64,000 nucleotides of DNA from an uncultured Rhodopila sp. (lineage in GTDB: Bacteria > Pseudomonadota > Alphaproteobacteria > Acetobacterales > Acetobacteraceae), in NCBI RefSeq assembly GCF_903944925.1, contig NZ_CAJATU010000131.1, forward strand, positions 185,308 through 249,307, in the 5' to 3' direction. A program made the translations under genes and the position numbers. The notes under the pieces are model-generated. The model made no database searches. It saw only the letters and a list, made by a program, of their open reading frames with translations, and had not been told where the DNA came from. This document shows positions 47,517 through 56,585 of the stretch, piece after piece. Every line of letters starts with the position of its first letter. Positions within the stretch are counted from its first letter, which is position 1.

Positions 47517-48083
47517 ATGGTGACTACCTCCGATTCCACCCCGCCGGATGCCGGCAGCCTGCATCAGGCGGCGTTGAACTACCTGGCCCGCTATGCGGCG
47601 ACCGAAGCGGGGCTGCGGCGGGTGCTGTTTCGCCGCATCGACACCTGGGCGCGCGGGGCGGCGGATCGCGATGTTGTGGCCGAACAGGTGGCGGCGGCGA
47701 GGCAGGCGGCGGCCGAGGTGGTCGCCCGGCTGGCGGAATCCGGCGCAGTCAGCGACGCCGCGTTCGCCGAAAGCCGCGCGCGCAGCCTGGTCCATGCCGG
47801 ACGGTCGCGCCGCGCGGCGGCGGCTCAGCTTGCGGCGAAGGGGGTGGATGCGGAACTGGCCCGCGCCGTGCTGCCGGAGGATGCCGAGACGGAGCTGGTC
47901 TCGGCCCTGATCCTCGCCCGCAAGCGGCGCATCGGCCCGTTCCGCACTTCGGATGAGGCCGATCGGCAGCGGGAGTTCGGAATTTTGGCGCGGGCGGGGT
48001 TTCCGCGGGCGGTGGCGGAACGGGCGCTGGAAGCGGATGCGAAGGAGGCTGAGGAGGCGATCAGGCGGTTGCGGCAGGGGTAG
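47517..48083 (+). CDS. recX: Regulatory protein RecX
   Basis: 188 residues. RecX binds RecA filaments and limits their activity. The three-helix repeats are visible: LHQAALNYLARYAATEAGLR, RLAESGAVSDAAFAESRARS and SRRAAAAQLAAKGVDAELAR, with the C-terminal REFGILARAGFPRAVAERAL. The ATG at 47517 has no strong ribosome-binding site. Divergent from argD and convergent with acpS; there is no recA nearby. Confidence 0.87.
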   Translation: MVTTSDSTPPDAGSLHQAALNYLARYAATEAGLRRVLFRRIDTWARGAADRDVVAEQVAAARQAAAEVVARLAESGAVSDAAFAESRARSLVHAGRSRRAAAAQLAAKGVDAELARAVLPEDAETELVSALILARKRRIGPFRTSDEADRQREFGILARAGFPRAVAERALEADAKEAEEAIRRLRQG

Positions 48084-48089
48084 CCCGGA

Positions 48090-48497
48090 TCAGAGCGCCG
48101 GAATCGCGGAGATGATCACCTGCGCAAAGGCGTACGGGTATTCGTCCGTCATCGTCAGGTGCACCCGGGGCGCCATCCCGGGCGGGGTGATCGCGAGTAA
48201 ACGCTCTGCCGCGCCGCCGGTCATTTTCAGTGTCGGCTGGCCGCCGGGCAGGTTGACCACGCCGAGGTCGGAGAAGAACACGCCCTGCCGGAAACCGGTG
48301 CCGAGCGCCTTGGCGGCTGCCTCCTTGGCGGCGAAGCGCTTGGCGAAGGTGCCGGCCTGGATTTTTTCCGTCCGTCGCATCGCCTTGGCGCGCTCGGTTT
48401 CGGTGAACACGCGTTCGAGGAAGCGGGCGCCGTGACGTTCGATCGCCGATTCGATGCGGCGGATGTCGCAGATGTCGGAGCCGATGCCGAGGATCAT
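48090..48497 (-). CDS. acpS: Holo-[acyl-carrier-protein] synthase
   Basis: 135 residues. Transfers 4'-phosphopantetheine from CoA to acyl carrier protein. The Mg-binding Asp is in [20 protein letters not shown] and the Glu in [20 protein letters not shown], the two AcpS signatures. In this class acpS lies near rsh and rpoZ, as here. The dispersed repeat copy C separates it from rsh. Confidence 0.95.
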   Translation of the reverse strand: MILGIGSDICDIRRIESAIERHGARFLERVFTETERAKAMRRTEKIQAGTFAKRFAAKEAAAKALGTGFRQGVFFSDLGVVNLPGGQPTLKMTGGAAERLLAITPPGMAPRVHLTMTDEYPYAFAQVIISAIPAL

Positions 48498-48540
48498 AAG
48501 GGGCTGGTCCCGCTGGCGGCCGGTAGCGCCGTTCCGTTTG

Positions 48541-48630
48541 TGTCATGGCCGGGCTTGGCCCGGCCACCCACGACTTTGGCTCCATCAGCACCGCAAGTTT
48601 TGGATGGCCGGACCAGGCCCGGCCATGACA
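48541..48630. repeat. Dispersed inverted-repeat element, copy C
   Basis: Ninety bases bounded by a perfect 14-base inverted repeat, TGTCATGGCCGGGC at 48541-48554 and GCCCGGCCATGACA at 48617-48630. The internal layout is the same as copy B (CCACCCACGACTTTGGC … CACCGCAAGTTTTGGATGG), including the same length. It lies just downstream of rsh and upstream of acpS. Confidence 0.8.
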
Positions 48631-48659
48631 CATAGAGGCGGGACCAGGACGACAAACCG

Positions 48660-50984
48660 TCAACCACCCGTTGCCCGCTCCACGCCCTTGATCGACTTCA
48701 ACCCGCGCAGACCGACAATCACCTTCGACAGATGCGCGATATCCCGCACGTCCACATCGACCAGCACTTCCATGAAATCCTGCTGCCGGTTGACGATCTT
48801 CAAGTTGGTGACCGCCCCCTCCTGCTTGGCGATGGCGTTCGACAAATCCGCCAGGGCGGACTGCTCGTTCGCGGCGATCACGCTGATCCGGGCGGTGTGG
48901 CCCTCGCCCTTACCCCCCGATCCGTTCTTGCCGATGTTTTCGTAGTTCCAGTCGATATCGATATAGCGCTCCGGCGTCGCCGCGAAACTCGCCAGGGTCT
49001 GGCACTCGCGGCCGTGGATCGTGACACCCTTGCCGGTGGTGACGATGCCGACGATCTCATCCCCGGGCACCGGATGGCAGCAGCCGGCGAAGGTATACGC
49101 CATCCCCGCCACCAGCCCGGTCACCGGCATGTCGTGGTCGTGACGGGCCGGCAGCCGCCCGCGCGGCAGCATCGGCGGCATCATGCGCGGCCCGCGCGGC
49201 GCCTGCCGCAGCTCCGGATAGGCGGCGTGCACCACGTCCTTGGCGACCAGGTTGCCGTTGCCGACGGAGATGTACAGCTCATCGACGGTGGCGATTTTCA
49301 GCGCCTTCAGCGCCGGCTCCAGCGCCTTTTCGGATCCGTCCACGCCCGCCTGGCGGAACGCTTTCGTTAATTCGACCCGGCCGGCGTTGCGGCTTTGCTC
49401 GCGCTGCTCTTGGTGGATGAACCGCCGGATGCGGGCGCGCGCCTTGCCGGTGACGACGAAGCGGTCCCATTGCGGCGACGGGGTGCCGCCGCGGGCGGTC
49501 ATGATCTCGACCTGGTCGCCGTTCTCCAGGTGGTGGCGCAGCGGCATCAGCCGCCCGTTCACCTTGGCACCGACGCAGGTATCGCCGACCTGGGAATGGA
49601 CGGCGTAGGCGAAGTCGACGGGGGTGGCGCCGCGCGGCAACTGGATCAACTGCCCCTTCGGCGTGAAACAGAAAACCTGATCGGCGTACAGTTCGAGCTT
49701 GGTGTTCTCCAGGAACTCATCCGGCGCCGACGAGTCGTCCAGGATCTCCAGCAGGTCCTGCACCCAGCGGAAGCGCTGCACGTCGGTGCCATCGACCTTC
49801 TTGTCGGGCGCCTTGTAGACCCAGTGCGAGGCGACGCCGTTCTCCGCCACGTCGTTCATTTCATCGGTGCGGATCTGAACCTCGATCTTCTGGTTGCGCG
49901 GCTGGCGCAAGGTGACGCCAGTGTGCAGCGACTGGTAGCCGTTTGATTTCGGGGTCGAGATGTAGTCCTTGAACCGCCCGGCGATCACCGGATAGGCCGA
50001 GTGCACCGCGCCGAGCGCCGCGTAGCAGTCCGCCTTGGTCGCCACGACGATGCGGAACGCCATGATGTCGGACAACTGCTCGAACGCCACGTTGCGCCGG
50101 TGCATCTTCTCCCAGATCGAATAGGGCGACTTCTCGCGGCCGGTGACGGAGACGACATCGACGCCGCTGTCTTTGCAGACCTGGATCAATTCGGCGCGGA
50201 CGTCGTCGATCACGTCGGCGCCCTGGCCGCGCAGGAAGTTCAGGCGCGCCTGGATGGTGGCGTAGGCCTCCGGCTCAAGCTGCGTGAACGACAGCGTTTG
50301 CAATTCGGTCTTCACCGCGTCCATGCCGATGCGTTCGGCAAGCGGCGCGTAGATTTCCATCGTCTCGCGCGCGATCCGCCTCCGCCGATCGGCGTCGCGG
50401 ACGAAATGCAGGGTGCGCATGTTGTGCAGGCGGTCCGCGAGCTTCACCAGCAGCACGCGGATGTCGCGGCTCATGGCCAGAACCAGTTTGCGGAAATTCT
50501 CCGCCTGCTTGGTGCGGTCCGATTGCAGCTCGAGTCGGGTCAGCTTGGTGACGCCATCGACCAGGGAGGCGATCTCCTTGCCGAACCTGGCTTCGATCTC
50601 CGACAGCTTGTAGGTCGTGTCCTCGACCACATCGTGCAGCAGGGCCGTGGCAATCGAGGCGACATCCAGCCGGTAGCCCGCCAGGATGTCGGCGACGGCG
50701 ACCGGATGGGTGATGTAGGGGTCGCCATTGTCCCGGCGCTGCGTGATATGCGCCTTGGCCGCCAGTTCGTACGCCGCGTCGACCAGCGACGTATCGGCTT
50801 TCGGGTCGTACTCCAGAATCTTCCGCGTCAACTCGGTCTGTGGAATCACGCCGGGACCGGATGGTCCGGGCAACACGGCGAGTTCGCCCGCAACCGATGG
50901 CGGCGGCGGCAGGAACGGATTGGTCAAACGCGCGGGGGTCGGCGCGGACCGTTCCAGCTCGCCGCCGTATCCCCCGTCCTTCAT
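48660..50984 (-). CDS. rsh: Bifunctional (p)ppGpp synthetase/hydrolase (RelA/SpoT homologue)
   Basis: 774 residues; makes and degrades the stringent-response alarmone. Domains in order: HD hydrolase (about 60-200; ITHPVAVADILAGYRLDVAS, ATALLHDVVEDTTYKLSEIE), synthetase (KSPYSIWEKMHRRNVAFEQL, STPKSNGYQSLHTGVTLRQP), TGS (FTPKGQLIQLPRGATPVDFA), a zinc-finger/helical part (FAGCCHPVPGDEIVGIVTTG) and a C-terminal ACT domain. All catalytic HD residues are visible, so it should be bifunctional. The start at 50982-50984 lies 7 bases after rpoZ. Confidence 0.95.
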   Translation of the reverse strand: MKDGGYGGELERSAPTPARLTNPFLPPPPSVAGELAVLPGPSGPGVIPQTELTRKILEYDPKADTSLVDAAYELAAKAHITQRRDNGDPYITHPVAVADILAGYRLDVASIATALLHDVVEDTTYKLSEIEARFGKEIASLVDGVTKLTRLELQSDRTKQAENFRKLVLAMSRDIRVLLVKLADRLHNMRTLHFVRDADRRRRIARETMEIYAPLAERIGMDAVKTELQTLSFTQLEPEAYATIQARLNFLRGQGADVIDDVRAELIQVCKDSGVDVVSVTGREKSPYSIWEKMHRRNVAFEQLSDIMAFRIVVATKADCYAALGAVHSAYPVIAGRFKDYISTPKSNGYQSLHTGVTLRQPRNQKIEVQIRTDEMNDVAENGVASHWVYKAPDKKVDGTDVQRFRWVQDLLEILDDSSAPDEFLENTKLELYADQVFCFTPKGQLIQLPRGATPVDFAYAVHSQVGDTCVGAKVNGRLMPLRHHLENGDQVEIMTARGGTPSPQWDRFVVTGKARARIRRFIHQEQREQSRNAGRVELTKAFRQAGVDGSEKALEPALKALKIATVDELYISVGNGNLVAKDVVHAAYPELRQAPRGPRMMPPMLPRGRLPARHDHDMPVTGLVAGMAYTFAGCCHPVPGDEIVGIVTTGKGVTIHGRECQTLASFAATPERYIDIDWNYENIGKNGSGGKGEGHTARISVIAANEQSALADLSNAIAKQEGAVTNLKIVNRQQDFMEVLVDVDVRDIAHLSKVIVGLRGLKSIKGVERATGG

Positions 50985-50991
50985 GGGCGCG

Positions 50992-51402
50992 TTACCGCGC
51001 TGCCCGGCCGCCGAGTTCCGCCTCGATGGCCGCTTCCAGATCTTCGGGCGACAGGCCCTCATCCGCGTCCGCCGGCAGGCTGGCCGCCTCTTCCTCGGCA
51101 GCGACATCCTGCAGGCCGAAAATGTTCTGATCGGTTGGGATCAGATCGAGCACTTCCTCATCCGCCGGCTCCGGCTCCGGCGCGCGCGACAGGGACTTGA
51201 TCAGGTCCTGCTCGATGCGCGGCAGCTCGATGGTTTCCTCAGCGATTTCGCGCAACGCGACCACGGGGTTCTTGTCATTATCGCGGTCGATGGTCAGCTC
51301 TTCCCCGCGGCTGATGTTACGGGCACGCTGCGCCGCGAGCAAAACCAGCTCGAAGCGGTTGGGAACTTTTTGAACGCAGTCTTCAACGGTGACGCGCGCC
51401 AT
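50992..51402 (-). CDS. rpoZ: DNA-directed RNA polymerase subunit omega
   Basis: 136 residues. The conserved core [40 protein letters not shown] and [14 protein letters not shown] assembles with beta'. The long acidic tail ([20 protein letters not shown] and further Glu-rich sequence) is typical of alphaproteobacteria. CCGGAGGATGAG precedes the ATG. Operon with rsh. Confidence 0.94.
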   Translation of the reverse strand: MARVTVEDCVQKVPNRFELVLLAAQRARNISRGEELTIDRDNDKNPVVALREIAEETIELPRIEQDLIKSLSRAPEPEPADEEVLDLIPTDQNIFGLQDVAAEEEAASLPADADEGLSPEDLEAAIEAELGGRAAR

Positions 51403-51441
51403 GCGCTCATCCTCCGGTTACGAGCTTCAGGGGAACCGCCC

Positions 51442-51469
51442 ATTTAAGTCAGTGCGGGAACCTTTGCAA
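51442..51469 (-). promoter_or_regulatory. Possible sigma-70-type promoter for rpoZ-rsh
   Basis: Read leftward, TTGCAA (51464-51469) and TTAAAT (51442-51447) are separated by 16 bases, about 40 bases before the rpoZ start. The elements are imperfect but stand out as AT-rich in this region. Confidence 0.4.
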
Positions 51470-51494
51470 GTTATAACCCTGCAACGCTGTGGGG

Positions 51495-53039
51495 TTATTG
51501 CCGCCGGACCGCAGCGGCGTTGGCATGCGGCGGCGGAGCACCGCCGTGCATCGGCGGCGGAGCACCGCCGTGCATCGGCGGCGGCGCACCGCCGCGGATC
51601 GGCTGCGCCGGAGGGCCGGGATGGACGCCGCCTTGCGGCCCCGCGCGGTTGAAGCCGCCGCCCGCGGGTGGCGCAAAACGGGGTGCCGCCATCGCCACGC
51701 CGCCCGAATGCGGCGGGGCCGGATGCCCCACCGGGGCGCTCCACCCGGGATGCTCCGGGTGGCCCATCGGCTCGGGGTGACGCAGCGGCTCGACCATGCC
51801 GGCATGCGTGTTCGGCCCGGGTGGATGCCCGTACTCGCCCGGGCGATCCGTCATAGCCGGCATCCCGGGGCGGACGACGGGTCCGTACCAGGCCGCGCCG
51901 GGCCGCATCGCTGCGTCGTGGCGCATCGCTTCCCGGCGATACGAGGCGCCGGGCAACCCGCTTCCAGCCGGGTGAAAGAGCTCGAGATGGGCCCGATACG
52001 GGGCGGGAGCGGCATGCCAGTGGCGGACATGATCGTAATAGCCCCAGCCCAGTCCCGCGCCGAACGCCAGCAGCACGGGGGCGCCGTCGATCACCGCCAT
52101 CGGCGTGCCGCCGGAATAGCTGATTCCGTCAGTGCCATCATCGTTGGCGGCCAGGACATGCTCGGGCTGCACGGGCGGGGTCAGCGCCTCGGTGATGACC
52201 GCGTCCGTCGCGGTCAGCCAATAGCCGCGCCGGTTGTTCAGCGCATCCAGTTGCTGTGTGCGATAGTCGTCGGGCGCGTCGGAGCCGACACGGGCGGCGC
52301 CGTTGACCAGCGCGACTTTGGCGATGTCGGTGCCGTCGGGCAGAAGGCAGATATAACCGCCCGATTCGCCCTGCGGCGAGCAGGTCACACTGTCGCCATG
52401 CGCGGCGAGGTAGCCCTGAAGCTGGGCGGCATACGGCTCGCCCAGGCCGATGACGCCGAACAGCGGGTAGGTCCCGGTCGCGGAGGCCAGGGTGGCGGTG
52501 TCGCGCACGATCGGGTGCCGCACGGTTTCCGGCGCCGGCGGCAGGTTGGCCCAAACGCCCCGGCGCGCGGTTTGCGCAGCGAGCTCCTGCTCCCGGTACG
52601 TATCGGGAGCGTCCGGCTGAGTGCGCGCCGCGCCGTTCGCCAGGGCCAGTTCGGCGATGTCGGTGCCATCCGGCATCACGCACGCGTGGCCCGCGCTGCC
52701 CCGCGGGCGGCAGGCGATCGGGCCGCCGCCTGCGTCCAGGTAGGCCTGGAGACTTTGCGCGGCGTCGCCCGCCTCACCGTCGATGCCGGACAGGCTGACG
52801 CTGGTATCGCCAGCCTCGAGCCGGGCGGTGGTCACGACCTTCGGATGATCCAGGGTCACGCTCTCCGGCGGCGAGAGCAGGTCGGTTGTCCCGATGATCG
52901 GGTCCGACGCGGAGGGCGTCCGGTCCGGCTGCGCCCCTGCCCCGCCGGCACCGCTGCACGCCAGTACCGCCGCCAGCGCCATGACCGCCGGCCAGCGGCC
53001 GCTGCGGGATCGGCCCGGAGGCGGGCATGCCGGGTTCAT
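51495..53039 (-). CDS. Predicted lipoprotein with two degenerate SNase-like domains and a Pro/Gly/His-rich tail
   Basis: 514 residues. Lipoprotein-type signal (MALAAVLAC, Cys28). Two related segments of about 105 residues follow: one runs from KVVTTARLEAGDTSVSLSGI to YREQELAAQTARRGVWANLP, the other from RDTATLASATGTYPLFGVIG to YRTQQLDALNNRRGYWLTAT. Both end like staphylococcal-nuclease domains and share DGTDIA-x-[LV]AL-[AV]NGAAR, but the catalytic Arg/Glu positions are absent. The tail (about 330-514) is rich in Pro, Gly and His and ends in copies of PPPMHGGA. Overlaps the upstream gene by 4 bases (ATGA). Confidence 0.72.
   Translation of the reverse strand: MNPACPPPGRSRSGRWPAVMALAAVLACSGAGGAGAQPDRTPSASDPIIGTTDLLSPPESVTLDHPKVVTTARLEAGDTSVSLSGIDGEAGDAAQSLQAYLDAGGGPIACRPRGSAGHACVMPDGTDIAELALANGAARTQPDAPDTYREQELAAQTARRGVWANLPPAPETVRHPIVRDTATLASATGTYPLFGVIGLGEPYAAQLQGYLAAHGDSVTCSPQGESGGYICLLPDGTDIAKVALVNGAARVGSDAPDDYRTQQLDALNNRRGYWLTATDAVITEALTPPVQPEHVLAANDDGTDGISYSGGTPMAVIDGAPVLLAFGAGLGWGYYDHVRHWHAAPAPYRAHLELFHPAGSGLPGASYRREAMRHDAAMRPGAAWYGPVVRPGMPAMTDRPGEYGHPPGPNTHAGMVEPLRHPEPMGHPEHPGWSAPVGHPAPPHSGGVAMAAPRFAPPAGGGFNRAGPQGGVHPGPPAQPIRGGAPPPMHGGAPPPMHGGAPPPHANAAAVRRQ
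51504..51600 (-). repeat. In-gene tandem repeat encoding PPPMHGGA units
   Basis: A 24-base unit (GGCGGTGCTCCGCCGCCGATGCAC and variants on the minus strand) is repeated about three times within the C-terminal coding part of the SNase-like lipoprotein gene. It keeps frame and gives GGAPPPMH. The length is likely to vary between strains. Confidence 0.7.
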
Positions 53040-53476
53040 GGCGTTTTCACCGGCTCCACCCAGTCCGGTGGAGCGGGCGCCGACACGGGCGTGGCATCCG
53101 GATGGTTTTCCGGTGGGAGCCACGCGGCCGGGGCCGCCGCCGAACCGGGCGACGGGGTGGCGCGCAGCCTGGTCAACAGGCGGGTTGAAGCCATGCCATC
53201 GGTGCGTAATCCGTTCGCCTCCTCGAAGCCGGTAATCGCGGCGCGAGTTTTATGGCCGGCGAACCCGTCCGCGCCACCGCGCAGATAGCCCAGCCGGATC
53301 AACTCCGATTGTGTCGCGCGCACCAACGGATCGGGGACGGCGGCCACCGGCGCCGGGGCGGCGACTGCGGGCGGCATCGGGTCCGGCCCCTGCCCGCCCC
53401 CGGCATGCACGCAGCCGGCGAGCATTGCGCCCGCCGCCAATGCCAATGCCGGACGAATGACAAGACGGCCGCCCAT
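53036..53476 (-). CDS. Lipoprotein with a peptidoglycan-binding (PF01471-type) domain
   Basis: 146 residues. Lipoprotein signal LALAAGAMLAGC, followed by a Pro/Ala-rich linker and one peptidoglycan-binding repeat (LVRATQSELIRLGYLRGGAD, KTRAAITGFEEANGLRTDG), then a proline-rich tail. The start is set at 53474-53476; the frame is open further but lacks a signal there. It is translationally coupled (ATGA) to the SNase-like lipoprotein, so the two are probably exported and work together at the cell wall. Confidence 0.8.
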   Translation of the reverse strand: MGGRLVIRPALALAAGAMLAGCVHAGGGQGPDPMPPAVAAPAPVAAVPDPLVRATQSELIRLGYLRGGADGFAGHKTRAAITGFEEANGLRTDGMASTRLLTRLRATPSPGSAAAPAAWLPPENHPDATPVSAPAPPDWVEPVKTP

Positions 53477-53733
53477 ACAGATGCCCCCGGATGAACATTC
53501 CGATCTGTCAATCTTATCGCGTGCCCTGGAGAGCGACAACCAATGCATCCATCAAATTCATCGGTATCCGCAAGATTTTACTTAGTCTCGGCCGGGTTTC
53601 CCTTGAACACTGCTAGTTGATAGCGATCGGTCACGGATATGTGTATCACGCCATCGCGTGGTCGTTGCGCTTGCAGCAGCGCCGATCTGCCAGCCGAACT
53701 TGACCGGGATCGGGGCTGGCGTAGTTACATGCG

Positions 53734-54471
53734 GTGTTGGAACGCGCACCCGCCCTCGCCCCGTACCGGCCGCACCGCCCGTCGCCCCGCGCGACGGCGC
53801 GGGAGTTCCTGCTGACGGTCCCGCGAGCCTGGCACGCGCTGCGAGCGAGGTCCGATCCGAGAGCCGAAGGTGCTGGCACGCGCGGTGCCGTGCTGGTGAT
53901 ACCGGCTTTGTTTTGCGGCGATTGGCAGACCGCCGGGCTGCGCGCCGCGCTCGCTCGCGCCGGCTACGCCAGTTTCGGCTGGGGCCTGGGCACCGACTGG
54001 GGTCCGACGCCCGGGCTGATGGACGGTGTCGAGGCGCGCCTGCAAGCGCTGAGCGAGGCACACGGCCCGGCGGCTCTTATCGGCCTGAGCATGGGCGGGC
54101 TGTTCTGCCGCTGGCTGGCGCTGCGCCATCCCGGGCGGGTGAGGCAGGTGATCACCGTATGCAGCCCGTTCCGCGCGCCGCTCGACAGCTTCTGGATGCC
54201 GTTGCGGCCGGCGCTGAAGCTCTGGCCGAACCCCGGTCTCCCGGCTTTGGCCGGGGCGCTGGAGCAGACGCTGCCGGTGCCGACCGCGTGCCTTTTCAGC
54301 AGGCGCGACGGCATCGTCGCGTGGGAGAGTTGCCGCGACCCACGCTTCCCCGGCGAAAGCTTCGAAATCGCCGGCTCGCACGTGACGATGGCCAATGATC
54401 CGTCGGTTCACGCGATCGTCCTTGAGCAACTGGCCGCCCACAGCCGGGACACCGGCAACGCTGCGAGTTAG
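53734..54471 (+). CDS. Alpha/beta hydrolase (lipase/esterase-like)
   Basis: 245 residues. Nucleophile elbow ALIGLSMGGLFCRW with Ser119. An early VLVIPALFCGDWQTAGLRAA gives the oxyanion region, and the late ACLFSRRDGIVAWE and EIAGSHVTMANDPSVHAI supply candidate Asp and His. The pattern suits triacylglycerol-lipase/PGAP1-like hydrolases. No ATG fits; a GTG at 53734 (or TTG at 53737) is the likely start, so the N-terminal arginine-rich part is uncertain. Confidence 0.78.
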   Translation: MLERAPALAPYRPHRPSPRATAREFLLTVPRAWHALRARSDPRAEGAGTRGAVLVIPALFCGDWQTAGLRAALARAGYASFGWGLGTDWGPTPGLMDGVEARLQALSEAHGPAALIGLSMGGLFCRWLALRHPGRVRQVITVCSPFRAPLDSFWMPLRPALKLWPNPGLPALAGALEQTLPVPTACLFSRRDGIVAWESCRDPRFPGESFEIAGSHVTMANDPSVHAIVLEQLAAHSRDTGNAAS

Positions 54472-54507
54472 GCTGGCCACCAACCAAACCGGGGGAGGAA
54501 ACACGCA

Positions 54508-55620
54508 ATGGCCACCGCCGAACCGCTGCCTGAGTCTAATCTTTCGGCGCTGGGCTTCGCCGCCCGCCCGCTCGATCACCTCGACGCCTTGATCCGTTCG
54601 CATATTGCGGACGGCCGCTATGCCGGCGCGCAGATCGCGCTCGCCCGGCACGGCAAGCTGGCACTGTTCCGCACCTATGGCGACGCGCGCACCGAAGGCG
54701 GCACGGTGGCTGCCACCGCGGACACGCTGTTCCTGCTGTTCAGCCAGACCAAGGTGCTGACCTCGGCGGCGATCTGGACGCTGGTCGAGGAAGGCAAGCT
54801 GTCCTTCATGGACCGCGTGGCGGATCACCTGCCGGAGTTCGCGGCGCGCGGGAAAGGCGAGATCACGCTGCAGCAGGTGATGACCCACCAGGGCGGCTTC
54901 CCGAACGGCGACGTGACCCCCGCTACGTGGACGGATCACGCGCGGATGCGCGCTGAAGTCTGCGATTTCTCGCTGGAATGGACGCCCGGCTCGCGGCTGC
55001 AATACCATGGCCGCGCCGCGCACCTGGTGCAGGCGATGGTGATCGAGGCGGTCACCGGCCAGGACTACCGCGACGTGATCAGGCAGCGGGTGATCGAGCC
55101 GCTCGGCCTCGGCAACGACATCTTCGTCGGCGTGCCGGAGGCGCAGCAGGCGCGCTGCGCCGACACCTACGCGCCGGAGCCGCGCGACAATTCCGCCGCC
55201 TTCCGTGCCGCCGGTTTGCCGAGCGGCGGCGGCTACGCGACGGCGCGGGGAATGGCGGCGTTCTACCAGATGCTCGGCCATGGCGGGCGGCTCGGCGGCG
55301 TGCGGCTGTTTTCGCCGCGGCTGATCGCCTATGTCTCGCGCAGCCACACCGGTGAGGCGCCGGACGTGCAGATGGGCGGCATCCCGATGCATCGCGGCCT
55401 TGGTCCGCATGTGCGCGGCGAGAGCGACCGGATCAGGGGGTTGGGGACGATCGCCTCGCCTGAGACGTTCGGACATGGCGGGGTGGGGTCGTCGTATGCC
55501 TGGGCGGACCCGGCCAGCGGGGTTTCGTTCTGCTACCTCAGCAACTTTGTCAGTCCGGATCCGTGGCACTCGGCGCGGCTGGACCGGGTGGCGAATTTGG
55601 TGCACGCGGCGATCGATTGA
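54508..55620 (+). CDS. Serine hydrolase, beta-lactamase family (esterase-like)
   Basis: 370 residues without a signal peptide. Catalytic Ser79-x-x-Lys82 in LFLLFSQTKVLTSA; the tyrosine motif is probably RLQYHGRAAHLVQAMVIEAV; the C-terminal FGHGGVGSSYAWADPASGVS supplies the H-x-G-type motif. Likely a cytoplasmic class C-like esterase or amidohydrolase. GGGGGAGGAAACACGCA gives a strong ribosome-binding site. It follows the alpha/beta hydrolase gene by 36 bases and probably shares its transcript. Confidence 0.9.
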   Translation: MATAEPLPESNLSALGFAARPLDHLDALIRSHIADGRYAGAQIALARHGKLALFRTYGDARTEGGTVAATADTLFLLFSQTKVLTSAAIWTLVEEGKLSFMDRVADHLPEFAARGKGEITLQQVMTHQGGFPNGDVTPATWTDHARMRAEVCDFSLEWTPGSRLQYHGRAAHLVQAMVIEAVTGQDYRDVIRQRVIEPLGLGNDIFVGVPEAQQARCADTYAPEPRDNSAAFRAAGLPSGGGYATARGMAAFYQMLGHGGRLGGVRLFSPRLIAYVSRSHTGEAPDVQMGGIPMHRGLGPHVRGESDRIRGLGTIASPETFGHGGVGSSYAWADPASGVSFCYLSNFVSPDPWHSARLDRVANLVHAAID

Positions 55621-56585
55621 TGTTTGTGCCGTATCGGCGGCGGTAGTTTCCGATTGATTTTCTGTAACCTCCCGGCCTAGGAATCATTTTGGTTTCACGG
55701 AGGTTGCCTTCCCGCCATGCGCACGGTTGTTACGGGATCGCACCATGCCCTGACGCGCTGCGCCGCCCGGCCGTATCGGTCCTGCGACAGCGCCCGGCCG
55801 ATTGGCTTGATGGTCGCAACGTCATGAGACGCCGTGCTGCGCTCGAACGAAAGTTCCTGAACCTGTGTCGCAGGAACGGACCCGATTGGATCGAGTCCGT
55901 ACTCCGTCCGCTTCGGCTGCCTGGCACCTGTGTCTCTGTGCGCGATGTCCCGATGACGGCGCTGGAGGCCGCGGTGAAGGTATTCGGCCGCAAGTGGTAC
56001 CAGATTTATTGACGGTTACTGGATACCACGTCGCTTTTGCCTCGGCTCTTATGGCGGCGCTTGTTGGTCTTCGCGAAGCGGGCACCGTCCTGTCACCCGT
56101 CATGGCGAGCGCAGACCCCGGTCAGCGCTAAAGTCGTTTTCTGACGGGACGGTGCAGCGGGCTGGCGGTTGCGTCTTACTTTGTTGAGACGCCGGTGCGG
56201 CTTGCGGCGTCGCGGGTGAACCCGAGGTCAGGTCTATGGTTCGGCTGCCGCTTGATGCGCAGAGAACGCGGAGCTGCCTCAGGCACCGCGGAAGGCGTCG
56301 GAACTTTTCTCTGCGATCTCAAAATCTCGGCGTTCTCTGCGCGAAAATCCGGCGGATCAACCAGCACCTACGGCGCCGCGCGACCCCGTGTTTAACTCAA
56401 ACGGTCGCGCTTGCCCGTGGGAGGCTTGCGGCTGGATTATGCCGGTTCTCACCATGACGATGCGGCGACAGGCTGTGACGCTCGACAAGCCGGCGCAATG
56501 CGGAACGATGGGTTGCCAGGGCCTCGGACGGTTTCATGGTTCTATTCCAGCCAACACGCTGCGCCAACTCAACGACCGCCGCGCA
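55621..56585. other. Long intergenic region with decayed or unrecognised sequence
   Basis: About 960 bases. A 107-codon frame (55689-56012) has no recognisable similarity; its second half (MTALEAAVKVFGRKWYQIY) might be real protein. The rest shows weak coding character. A long-spaced inverted repeat occurs at 56257-56342 (separate entry). I see no RNA gene. Confidence 0.4.
56257..56342. repeat. Inverted repeat GCGCAGAGAACGC / GCGTTCTCTGCGC
   Basis: A perfect 13-base inverted repeat at 56257-56269 and 56330-56342, separated by 60 bases that contain further short complementary pieces. The GTTCTCTGCG motif resembles a non-coding dispersed element seen in several bacterial genomes. Only one copy is visible here. 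Confidence 0.5.

Noticed and set aside
51504..51600. CRISPR-like short repeats
   Set aside because: The repeats are contiguous without spacers, in frame and encode PPPMHGGA units of a protein tail.
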